Assembly: GCA_036490475.1 (NCBI GenBank) | Contig: DASXDT010000006.1 | Coordinates: 496,001 to 560,000 of the forward strand | Direction of reading: 5' to 3' | From: Candidatus Tumulicola sp. | GTDB taxonomy: Bacteria > Vulcanimicrobiota > Vulcanimicrobiia > Vulcanimicrobiales > Vulcanimicrobiaceae | Length of the DNA: 64,000 bases | In this document: positions 27,536 through 35,658 of the stretch, piece by piece | Layout: the number at the start of each line of letters is the position of its first letter | Numbering within the stretch: the first letter of the stretch is position 1 | Made by a program: the position numbers and the translations under genes | The notes under the pieces: model-generated | The model's input: only the letters and a program-made list of their open reading frames with translations | Told to the model about the DNA's origin: nothing | The model's database searches: none

Positions 27536-27625
27536 ACGCCACGCTTCCTATCGAAAGGCGATTTGGCGGGTCGGTTGCGTGCGTGGCCCGCGATTCCTGC
27601 GGATCGCGGGCCGGTGGCGGCGCGG

Positions 27626-28714
27626 CTACAATGTGGGCAACGATTGCTGCAATGCCGCCGACGGATCGGCGGCTGCCTTTTCGCGCTCCGGTACCACCTG
27701 CGGGAAGGTATTCGGTGCCGCGGCGAGCGCGCGCCGATACGCCTCCAACAGCGAATCTCCGGCCGAGGTGGGCACGTCCGGTGCGACGCCGACGCCTTCC
27801 CAATTCGTTTTCGTGTAGGGATTATGCGCGTAGCCGAGCGGAACGAAAATGCTGAAGTGATCGCTCAGCCGGAGAAAGCCGCCCGGATTCGCGCCGCCGC
27901 CGGTGGTGGTTCCGATCAGCGTCGCACGATGCAACGTTTTCATGTCGTACGCGAACTGTTCCGCGCACGAGAACGTGCGGTCATCGGTTAATACATAGAG
28001 CGGCTTTCCGAGATACTTGTGGCCGGTAACCTTTGCGGTGGAAAATTGGTGGAGCGTTTGTGTCGTGCCTCCCTGCACGATAACGATACTCGTCAGTTCG
28101 ACCGGCTTGCCGTAGAAATATCCCATCAGGTAATCCAGCGAATCGGGATCGCCACCGCCGTTATGGCGCACGTCGATCACCAGCGCATCGGTCTCGTGCA
28201 GCATCGCCATCGCGGCGTCGATGACCGCTTTCGAGCCGGGCATCGGTCCGAAGTTTCCAAGATGCAGGTAGCCGATATTTCCTTTCAAGCGCAACGCACC
28301 GGCAACGCCGTAGTTTCTCGACGCGAACATCTGCATAGCGCGCTGAATGTCGGCTTTGCTCGGCTGGCTGGTATTTGGCGCCAAAATATCGGACGAGTAG
28401 TCGAGCCGAATGTGTTTGTCGTGTGCGACGGCATACAAACCGGCGGTAACGGCATCCGCGAACGCTTGCGGATCGCCGATCTGCAAATACGATGTTCGAT
28501 TCGCTACCAGCACCGCGCGCAATGGCGCGATACGGTCGTGGAACGCGTAATGCCCGAGTGCAGTGGCAGCGGCATCGAGTATGGCGGCTCGATCGGCAGC
28601 CGTGAACGCGGTGGCCGCGGGTGAGGCGCCGGGAGCCGTGGTCACGGCCGGCAGCGGGGTCGCACCGGTCAGTGCGACGGTTAGGACGAGGGCGCTAACG
28701 AGTCGGACGAGCAT
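27626..28714 (-). CDS. S41 family (IRBP/tail-specific-protease-like) secreted peptidase
   Basis: A 362-residue exported protein. Signal peptide (MLVRLVSALVLTVALTGA), an N-terminal helical Peptidase_S41_N-like region, then the protease core: DALVIDVRHNGGG, the nucleophile Ser in DRTFSCAEQFAYDM, and GTTTGGGANPGG. The arrangement is that of the retinoid-binding-protein-like S41 subgroup lacking a PDZ domain. The ATG at 28714 has GGAGG 7 bp upstream; a GTG lies one codon before. It is divergent from the Lrp regulator. Confidence 0.88.
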   Translation of the reverse strand: MLVRLVSALVLTVALTGATPLPAVTTAPGASPAATAFTAADRAAILDAAATALGHYAFHDRIAPLRAVLVANRTSYLQIGDPQAFADAVTAGLYAVAHDKHIRLDYSSDILAPNTSQPSKADIQRAMQMFASRNYGVAGALRLKGNIGYLHLGNFGPMPGSKAVIDAAMAMLHETDALVIDVRHNGGGDPDSLDYLMGYFYGKPVELTSIVIVQGGTTQTLHQFSTAKVTGHKYLGKPLYVLTDDRTFSCAEQFAYDMKTLHRATLIGTTTGGGANPGGFLRLSDHFSIFVPLGYAHNPYTKTNWEGVGVAPDVPTSAGDSLLEAYRRALAAAPNTFPQVVPEREKAAADPSAALQQSLPTL

Positions 28715-28796
28715 CACGGGTCCTCCGGGCTGATTTTTTAGGGTTCACCCACCATACCGCGGGAGACACCGCGAGATTCACTGAAAATCGTGGCGT

Positions 28797-29288
28797 ATGG
28801 CGGATTTTACCGATAAAAATTCTGCAATAGACTCGATTGACCGAGATATCATCGAAAGGCTCGAAGGCGACGGGCGAATTTCCTTCATGGAGCTAGCCCG
28901 AGCGGTCTCGCTTAGCCCGAACGCGACGGCCGACCGAGTACGGCGCCTGCGAGCGTTGGGCGTCGTCACCGGTTTCAGAACCGAGTTATCGGCCGACGCC
29001 TTGGGATTCGGACTCTCGGCCTTCATCGACGTCAAGCTGCGTTCCGAACGAGCCGCTGAGGACTTCGAGCGCGCGCTGGCCGACGTTCCCGGCGTGGTCG
29101 AGTGCATTCTGACGACGGGCAGCTTCGATTTCACGTTGCGGGTCGCGTGTCGCGATCGCGACGATTTGGTGCGCATCGCCGAGCATCTTCGCACGCAAGC
29201 GGGCGCCGCGGAAACATACACGCGCATCCTGTTGCGCGAGCGTCGTTTCGGTTTGATGCACTCCGTGCGAGCCAAGAAACGTCGCTAA
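28797..29288 (+). CDS. Lrp/AsnC family transcriptional regulator
   Basis: A 163-residue regulator with the N-terminal helix-turn-helix (IDRDIIERLEGDGRISFMEL, then SLSPNATADRVRRLRALGVVTGF) and the C-terminal RAM/ACT-like domain (LSAFIDVKL, VPGVVECILTTGSFDF). Such proteins form octamers and respond to amino acids. It is divergent from the S41 peptidase, and its stop overlaps the stop of the FAD oxidoreductase by 4 bp. Its targets are not evident. Confidence 0.92.
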   Translation: MADFTDKNSAIDSIDRDIIERLEGDGRISFMELARAVSLSPNATADRVRRLRALGVVTGFRTELSADALGFGLSAFIDVKLRSERAAEDFERALADVPGVVECILTTGSFDFTLRVACRDRDDLVRIAEHLRTQAGAAETYTRILLRERRFGLMHSVRAKKRR

Positions 29289-31090
29289 ACGTCCCAGCGC
29301 TGCACGGCATCGCTCGACGGAAGTCCGAGCTCGGCGCAAATCCACACCGCGGCTTTGGCGCGCGTCATAGCCGCCGCGGGCCATGGAAGTTGCTTTCCTG
29401 CGTGCGCGTCGACGCCGTTACGCTCATCGCTTGTGATCGTCGCCGACGGCCGGAAGTGCAGATCGTTCGCATCGGCTAGAAAACCACGAACGCCTAAAAG
29501 ATGCGCGGCCGCATACGTCTTCGGATCGGTCGAGTAACTAAGATCGTCCCACCAAAAAATTGGAATGCCTTGCTCGAGCAGCCGTAACTGCACGGCGGCC
29601 AGCCGCGACGCATTGCTTTGCGACTGGGCCGGAAGTACGGCTTGACCAACGCAATATGCGGCCAGCACGCCGGCCGCTTCGCCGATCGCCCATTCGCCCG
29701 GATGCACGCGATACGCACCGGACGTGAGATGCGTTCCACCGATGTTCTTGCAGGCTGCGATGACGTTCGTCGCATCGGTGGGAATGAGGCTCCCGAGCGG
29801 AATCTGGAACGGTTTGACGCCGGAGACGCCGACCCACGGAGTACCGGCTGGGCCGTACACTTGATGAATGTCGATCGAGTACATGCAGATACCGCACGAA
29901 TCTGCGAAGTTCATCGGCGCGCGCGCGGCCGGCGACGATGGATCTGCCGCAACGTGTTGCTCGAGCAGCCGGACGATCGGCTTGGCGATGCGCCGCGATT
30001 CGCGGATATACGCTTGCGGCGCGGTGCCATCGGCGCGTCCAAAGATATCCGAACGCGCCATGAGGTTCGGATATCCCGTGCCGCTACCGTCGTCGCGCGG
30101 CGCTTCGGTCTGCAGCCAATACAGATACGCGATCGAGACGGCACGCGCGGCTTCTACGATGCCGGCATCTCTCGCGGCATCGCCGGTCGGAATGACCGCA
30201 GCCTGATAGTCGTTGCATCCGACATTAATGACGGAACGGTCGTGAGCGTAGTTCGGATCGGTAAAATTCGCGCTGTCGATATATTGGCGGTAGTCGAAGA
30301 GCGTCTCCCAACCCGGGTTGGCGGACTTGGCCGATGAGAACACTCCTCCGATCATCCCGTTTCGACCGTCGTAGACGCCGAACGCTTGATCGGCCACGAG
30401 CTGGCTGTAATTGGCCGGCTGAGGAATGACGTGCTGCTCCCCGTCGGGCCGCAGTTCGACCGCAATGGAAACCGTGATCGGCTGGATATGTCCCGGCGAC
30501 GCGGAGGATTCGGCGTGCGGTTCTCCCGTGTCGCTCTTTGCCTCCGCACCGATCGTCCAATCGATGCCGCATTTCGGCAACAGGTCGCCGAGGTCGGTGG
30601 CGTCGATCACGATCGCCGCTACAATCGTATCGCCGTTCGACAGCGCTAGCGATTCGATATGTCCGCCATTGACGCCGACACCAACGACTGCCGTTTCGAA
30701 TATGGGCGTAACGAAGGCTTTCGCGTCGCCGAGCATTTGGCGCAAGATTGTCTCGACCACGTTGCAATCCGCCGAAAACGGATGACCCGGGCTTGCGAAG
30801 CCGGGATTAAAGTCCGGCGCATGGCCGCGCGATCCGACCTTCGTGTAGGTGCGATACCACTGGCGCACGTCTTCTTTGAGAACTTGATACGACTTCGTGC
30901 TGCCGTACGTATTGGGCGATAGCACCGGCGCGCTTTCGTCCCACCGCGTTAGACCTTGGGCCGTCGCCTGTCCACCAGCGTTGTTACCGGCCTCGATGAG
31001 CGCGACGCGTTTGCCGTACCGCGCGGCCGCCAGGGCGGCAGCCACGCCTCCGAAGCTTGCGCCGACAATAGCGATGTCGTACTCTGCCAA
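29285..31090 (-). CDS. FAD-dependent oxidoreductase (FAD_oxidored family)
   Basis: A 601-residue flavoprotein. The dinucleotide-binding motif IVGASFGGVAAALAAARYGKRVALIEAG is at residues 8-35, followed by GGQATAQGLTRWD. A second FAD contact region includes VVIDATDLGD. The C-terminal half has GSLIPTDATNVIAACKNIGGTH and VHPGEWAIGEAAGVLAAY, typical of the FAD_oxidored (PF12831) family found next to carbohydrate-active enzymes. Cytosolic by appearance. The start codon is TTG with a strong GGAGGG 7 bp upstream. Confidence 0.85.
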   Translation of the reverse strand: MAEYDIAIVGASFGGVAAALAAARYGKRVALIEAGNNAGGQATAQGLTRWDESAPVLSPNTYGSTKSYQVLKEDVRQWYRTYTKVGSRGHAPDFNPGFASPGHPFSADCNVVETILRQMLGDAKAFVTPIFETAVVGVGVNGGHIESLALSNGDTIVAAIVIDATDLGDLLPKCGIDWTIGAEAKSDTGEPHAESSASPGHIQPITVSIAVELRPDGEQHVIPQPANYSQLVADQAFGVYDGRNGMIGGVFSSAKSANPGWETLFDYRQYIDSANFTDPNYAHDRSVINVGCNDYQAAVIPTGDAARDAGIVEAARAVSIAYLYWLQTEAPRDDGSGTGYPNLMARSDIFGRADGTAPQAYIRESRRIAKPIVRLLEQHVAADPSSPAARAPMNFADSCGICMYSIDIHQVYGPAGTPWVGVSGVKPFQIPLGSLIPTDATNVIAACKNIGGTHLTSGAYRVHPGEWAIGEAAGVLAAYCVGQAVLPAQSQSNASRLAAVQLRLLEQGIPIFWWDDLSYSTDPKTYAAAHLLGVRGFLADANDLHFRPSATITSDERNGVDAHAGKQLPWPAAAMTRAKAAVWICAELGLPSSDAVQRWDV

Positions 31091-31212
31091 CGTCGTTCCC
31101 TCCAGCCTGAGTTGGGGTTACGGTAGCGCGTCGCAGGGCGTTTGACAAGGTCTCGCTCGAGCAGCGTCGGCGCTGTTTCGAAACATCCGTGCCGCAAACG
31201 CGTAGTTTCGGC

Positions 31213-32088
31213 ATGAACCGCCTGGAAATTGAGGCACTTAGCAAGCGTTATCGCAGCGGTGCGCAGGCGCTCAACGGCGTCTCGTTAGCAGTCGGACCCG
31301 GCGTTCTCGGGCTGCTCGGTCCAAACGGCGCCGGGAAGTCGACGCTGATGCGCATCGCTGCCACCGTGCTCAAACCGACCTCCGGAATGGTGTCGTGGAA
31401 CGGCATCGACGTGCTCGGCAATCCCGACGCGCTGCGCTCGCAACTCGGCTATCTGCCGCAAGATTGCGGTGTCTACCCGAACTTGAGCGCACGCGAATTC
31501 TTGCGGTACGTCGCCACGCTCAAGGGTATGCCGGCGAATGTCGCCGAGCGCAGCATCACCGAACTTCTGGAGGAGCTGAACTTGGGGTCGGCGGGAAATC
31601 GTCCGTTGGGCGCATTTTCCGGAGGCATGAAGCAACGCGTCGGCATCGCCCAGGCCTTGTTGAACGATCCGCAGATCGCGATCGTCGACGAACCCACCGT
31701 CGGACTCGATCCCGAAGAGCGTTCTCGGTTCCGCGATTTGATCGGCGGTATCGCGGGAGAGCGCATCGTTATTTTATCGACGCACATCGTGTCGGACGTC
31801 GAAACGATTGCCGAGCGCGTGGTAATGATCGCCGGCGGCACGATCGTAGCCGACGACGGGCCCGCGGCGCTCGCCGCGCGCCTGAATGGAGAAGTGTGGG
31901 AGGCCCTGGTCGCACCGGATCGCCTTTCGGCCCTGCGCGAACGATTTTCCGTGACGTCGGCAATTCGCCGGCGCGACGGCGTGCTCGTTCGAGTGCACGC
32001 GCAGGAGGCCCCGGTTGGATTCTCGAGCGTAAGTCCGACGTTGGAAGAGGCTTACCTCGTCACGGTTCGAGCGAGTCGAGCCGCATGA
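31213..32088 (+). CDS. ABC transporter ATP-binding protein (ABC-2 type)
   Basis: A 291-residue ATPase. Walker A GPNGAGKST at about 36-44, Q-loop LPQDCG, signature FSGGMKQRVGIAQALL, Walker B IAIVDEPTVGLDP and H-loop STHIVSD are all present. ATG at 31213 is chosen over a GTG 24 bp upstream. Its stop overlaps the start of the permease gene (ATGA), so the two subunits are coupled. The type is an ABC-2 exporter; the substrate cannot be read from sequence. Confidence 0.93.
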   Translation: MNRLEIEALSKRYRSGAQALNGVSLAVGPGVLGLLGPNGAGKSTLMRIAATVLKPTSGMVSWNGIDVLGNPDALRSQLGYLPQDCGVYPNLSAREFLRYVATLKGMPANVAERSITELLEELNLGSAGNRPLGAFSGGMKQRVGIAQALLNDPQIAIVDEPTVGLDPEERSRFRDLIGGIAGERIVILSTHIVSDVETIAERVVMIAGGTIVADDGPAALAARLNGEVWEALVAPDRLSALRERFSVTSAIRRRDGVLVRVHAQEAPVGFSSVSPTLEEAYLVTVRASRAA

Positions 32089-33605
32089 GCGCCGTGTTGT
32101 CGATCGCCGGAGCCGATGCTGCCGAACGGATGCGACGATTCGCGTTCGTGGTGACGATCGCGGCGGCGTTGTACGCCGGATACCTGTACGTTCCGGATAT
32201 TCACGCCGGATATGCAACGGTCGCGATGAACGGCCATCGCGGAGTGTACAGTTCTGCGTATCTCGCAGCGGCCATCTCGATCCTCACCAGCGCGTTCCTC
32301 GGGCTCATCGGATTCTATCTGGTGCGCGGTGCGCTAGAACGCGATCGGACGCTCGACGTCGACGGGATCGTCTGTGCGTCGCCGGTTCGGCGCGCGACGT
32401 TCGTTTTCGGTAAATTCGCAAGCAATCTCGCCACCTTATGTGCGATCGCCGGCGTTTCGTTTCTTGCCGCCATGTGTATGCAAGAACTGCGTGCCGAAGA
32501 CCGGCACTTCGACATCGTCGCATACGTGCTACCGTACGCGCTTATTTCGATACCGGCCATGGCGATGGTTTCGGCGATCGCGATCGCCTTCGATGCGATC
32601 AAGCCCCTGCGCGGCGCGCTCGGCGCCATTCTGTACGTATTCATCTGGTCGGCATGTCTCAGCCTCCCAATGACGACGACGCAAGGCGCTCGAATGTCTC
32701 CGTTCGATCCGCTAGGCATGACGGTCGTTACGGCTAATCTGCGAACCGCTGCCGTAGCCGCGTTTCCGGCCGAGAAGCGAAAGAACGACGCAACGATCGG
32801 CGTGGAAGCGTTGCCGAAGGGCAAGCTGACGACGACGTACCCGTTTGCCGGTATTCGTTGGACGGCGCCGGTGCTCGCACAGCGCGCTACGTGGCTGGCG
32901 ATCGCGCTGTTGCTGGTTCTTGGTAGCAGCGTCCTGTTCGATCGCTATCGCCGCGAAGCCACCGGATCGCGACGTATGGGTGCGAGCCTCGATATCGCGC
33001 GCGTCGTTCCGAACATCGCACCGTTCCGGCTGCTGCGAGCGGAGTTCGCGCTGCTCGTTAACGGTTCGAGCATCTGGTGGTTGTCCGGCGCACTCGGCCT
33101 GGCGATTGCATTGTGCTTCGCACCGATCGCCGTCGTTACGCGCTTCATTTTGCCGGTGGCCCTGATTTGGCCGCTGGAGCGCTTCTCGGCGCTCGGAGCG
33201 CGCGAACGCCGTTGGAACGTTGCCGACATTCTTTCGGCGACGCGCAGCTTTGGCGGGCGAACGTTGTTGGCACAGTGGGCGGCCACGACGCTGCTTGGAA
33301 GTTTGATCTGCGCCGGATACATCGTTCGCCTCGCTGCTGTGGGTCATCCGATCGAAGCTCTCGCCTGCATCGCGGTCGTTGCCGCTACCGCCGGCGCGGC
33401 GCTCGCGTTCGGGACCCTGACCGGGGCTTCGCGACTCTTCGAGGCAGTCTATCTGATCGTTTGGTATCTCGGGCCGATTAACGCGTTGCCGGCGGTCGAT
33501 TTTTCGGGCTCGATCGCGACCGCCCCGGTCGCCCTAACGTCCATATGCGTTGCGCTGACCGCGATTTTCTTGACCGCCACCGCCGTCGCCCGGCGAGTGC
33601 GCTAA
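32085..33605 (+). CDS. ABC-2 type transporter permease
   Basis: A 506-residue integral membrane protein with about 12 hydrophobic segments in two sets: one after the N-terminal RRFAFVVTIAAALYAGYLYV, another from SSIWWLSGALGLAIALCFAP to the end. A hydrophilic stretch with AEKRKNDATIGVEAL lies between and is likely outside. DVDGIVCASPVRRATFVFGKF is typical of ABC-2 permeases acting with a stand-alone ATPase. The start is taken from the ATGA overlap with the ATPase gene. Confidence 0.82.
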   Translation: MSAVLSIAGADAAERMRRFAFVVTIAAALYAGYLYVPDIHAGYATVAMNGHRGVYSSAYLAAAISILTSAFLGLIGFYLVRGALERDRTLDVDGIVCASPVRRATFVFGKFASNLATLCAIAGVSFLAAMCMQELRAEDRHFDIVAYVLPYALISIPAMAMVSAIAIAFDAIKPLRGALGAILYVFIWSACLSLPMTTTQGARMSPFDPLGMTVVTANLRTAAVAAFPAEKRKNDATIGVEALPKGKLTTTYPFAGIRWTAPVLAQRATWLAIALLLVLGSSVLFDRYRREATGSRRMGASLDIARVVPNIAPFRLLRAEFALLVNGSSIWWLSGALGLAIALCFAPIAVVTRFILPVALIWPLERFSALGARERRWNVADILSATRSFGGRTLLAQWAATTLLGSLICAGYIVRLAAVGHPIEALACIAVVAATAGAALAFGTLTGASRLFEAVYLIVWYLGPINALPAVDFSGSIATAPVALTSICVALTAIFLTATAVARRVR

Positions 33606-33712
33606 CTGCCTCCACGAAAACGCGCGAGGGCTTCGACGATCGACGAGTATGGTACCGGCCCATAAAAACAAAATCGAGGGGCGTAACCACCCGCGCACAG
33701 AAGCCGCTCTCA

Positions 33713-34972
33713 ATGTCTGCGGCTCACCACGACCCAATACTCGACCCCAGTCGTCTGCGGGCGGTATTCGCGTCGAGCCTGCTTGACTCCGAACGGGAGT
33801 CCACGTTCGACGACCTAACTCGACTCGCCGCAGAGATCATCGGCGTGCCATTCGCCTTTGCAACGATCGTGGATACTACTCGTTCGTTTTGGAAAAGCTC
33901 GTTCGGTATTCCGAAAGACGGCCCGAACGAAAACCGAGTTGAAGAGTCGTTCTGCCAATATGTGGTTCGGTCTGACGACGAGATCGTCGTCTCCGATGCA
34001 GCGCTCGACGAGCGCACGCGCACCAATCCGTCGGTGCGATCGATGGGCGTTCGAGCCTGGGCCGGAGTACCGCTTCGAGGCCTTACCGGCGAAGTGCTAG
34101 GCTCGTTCTGTGCTGTCGACACCACACCGAAGGTTTGGAGCCAAAAAGATCTGCACGTTCTGCGCACGTTAGCGGCGTCCGCGTCCCGCGAGATCGCGTT
34201 ACGAACCGTCGTGCGCGAGGAGCATGAAGCTCGCTTACGCGCCGAAGTTCTCGCGCACACCTTGCAAGCCAGCCTCTTGCCCCCGTTACTTACGACCGTG
34301 GAAGGTCTCGACGTCGGAGCATATTTTCATCCGGCCGGTCATGGTCTCGAGCTAGGCGGCGATTTTTACGATCTCTTCCAATCGGGCCATGGAATCTGGA
34401 CGTTCGTCATCGGCGACGTTTGCGGCAAAGGCGTCGAAGCGGCTCGAATCGCCATGTTCGCTCGCTACACGATCGGCGCGGGCGCGATGCGAACCACCGC
34501 TCCGGCGCAAATGTTGCAATGGCTACACGAAACGCTGCGAGCACGCGCGCCGTCATCGGAACGGTTCTTAACGGCGATCGTCGGAAACTTGCGGACGACA
34601 AAAGACGGCTGCGATATTACGCTCGCAAACGGCGGTCACTCCCCCGCCATCATGCGGCGGTCAAGCGGGGACGTCGTTGCGCTCGACGTCCCGGGAGCGA
34701 TCATCGGTTCTACTGCGCCGTTTTTCTCGACGTCGATCGATATCCATCTCGGAATCGGTGAGACGATCGTTTTGTACACCGACGGCGTAACCGAAGCGCG
34801 TAGGGATCGCCAAATGTTCGGCGAGGACGCCGTCCGCGCTATCGTTGCAGGCGCCGGCACGACGACATCGTCATCGAATCTCGCGCGTCGAATCGTCGAG
34901 ACCGCTTTGGAGTACGACGGTGGAAGCGCCAAAGACGATATGGCCGTCCTCGTTCTCAAGCCAGTAGAATAA
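33713..34972 (+). CDS. GAF domain / SpoIIE-type (PP2C) serine phosphatase
   Basis: A 419-residue soluble protein. Residues about 25-165 form a GAF domain (FDDLTRLAAEIIGVPFAFATIVDTTRSFWKS, then SFCQYVVRSDDEIVVSDA and VLGSFCAVD). A short coiled linker leads to a SpoIIE phosphatase domain with LPPLL, LGGDFYDLF (metal Asp), FVIGDVCGKGVEAA, LANGGHSPAIM and LYTDGVTEAR. Such enzymes dephosphorylate anti-anti-sigma factors in partner-switching stress systems. No Shine-Dalgarno is visible at the chosen ATG. A larger phosphatase of the same type lies 0.7 kb downstream. Confidence 0.88.
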   Translation: MSAAHHDPILDPSRLRAVFASSLLDSERESTFDDLTRLAAEIIGVPFAFATIVDTTRSFWKSSFGIPKDGPNENRVEESFCQYVVRSDDEIVVSDAALDERTRTNPSVRSMGVRAWAGVPLRGLTGEVLGSFCAVDTTPKVWSQKDLHVLRTLAASASREIALRTVVREEHEARLRAEVLAHTLQASLLPPLLTTVEGLDVGAYFHPAGHGLELGGDFYDLFQSGHGIWTFVIGDVCGKGVEAARIAMFARYTIGAGAMRTTAPAQMLQWLHETLRARAPSSERFLTAIVGNLRTTKDGCDITLANGGHSPAIMRRSSGDVVALDVPGAIIGSTAPFFSTSIDIHLGIGETIVLYTDGVTEARRDRQMFGEDAVRAIVAGAGTTTSSSNLARRIVETALEYDGGSAKDDMAVLVLKPVE

Positions 34973-34993
34973 AAGAACCCCGAAACGACGCCG

Positions 34994-35569
34994 CTACGGG
35001 CCGTCCGCTTCGATGTTGAGCGAAATATCGACGGTATTCCCCACGAACATCGGGCCGTAGTCCATGCCCCACTTCGTTCGGTCGATCTCCGCAGTCGCCG
35101 AATACGCGATGATCGACTTTCCGCGCGGAGATTTGCCGGAAGCGAGGACTTGCGCGTCGAGGACCACCGGGTGCGTCTGCCCGCTCATCGTCAGATCGCC
35201 GTTAATGGTAAACTGCTTGGGGTTCGTTCCCTCGACCTTGGTGCTCTCGAAGCGAATCTCGGGATTAGCGGCAGTGTTGAAAAAATGCGCCGAGCGCAGG
35301 TCGCTGTCACGGTCGTCGTTGTGCGTGTCCAACTTCGAGACATCGAGAACCGCCGACACCGCGACGGGAATTTGGTTGTCGCCGGATAGCTTTACCGACG
35401 CGCTACGGATCGGAATCGTGCCGAGCACCGGAACGATTCCAAAATGCTTTGCCGTAAATTGCGCGGTGGAATGAACCGGATCGACCGTCCACGTTTGGAA
35501 CGTCGCCGCCGAAACGGATTCGGCAGCCAACGCCAGGATGCATGACAGCACGAGCGTAGCAAATTTCAT
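34994..35569 (-). CDS. YceI family periplasmic lipid-binding-like protein
   Basis: A 191-residue exported YceI protein: signal peptide (MKFATLVLSCILALAAESVSA), then the lipocalin-like barrel motifs WTVDPVHSTAQFTAKHFGI, DVSKLDTHNDDRDSDLRSAHFFN and GDLTMSGQTHPVVLDAQV. The family binds polyisoprenoid-type lipids in the periplasm. It lies on the opposite strand between the two SpoIIE phosphatases. A cytosolic-looking YceI paralogue is at 52567. Confidence 0.93.
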   Translation of the reverse strand: MKFATLVLSCILALAAESVSAATFQTWTVDPVHSTAQFTAKHFGIVPVLGTIPIRSASVKLSGDNQIPVAVSAVLDVSKLDTHNDDRDSDLRSAHFFNTAANPEIRFESTKVEGTNPKQFTINGDLTMSGQTHPVVLDAQVLASGKSPRGKSIIAYSATAEIDRTKWGMDYGPMFVGNTVDISLNIEADGP

Positions 35570-35658
35570 CCGGCCTGTTTCGCTCGAACGGGGTCAAGGC
35601 CTCGCTCGGCCGGCGGGCTGCAACCAACCGGGGTCAGCGTAGGCTCTCGACTGGTATT

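Noticed and set aside
31395-32084. Long in-frame extension upstream of the ABC permease start
   Set aside because: It lies in a different frame inside the ATPase gene and is Arg-rich nonsense; the ATGA overlap at 32085 is a better start.
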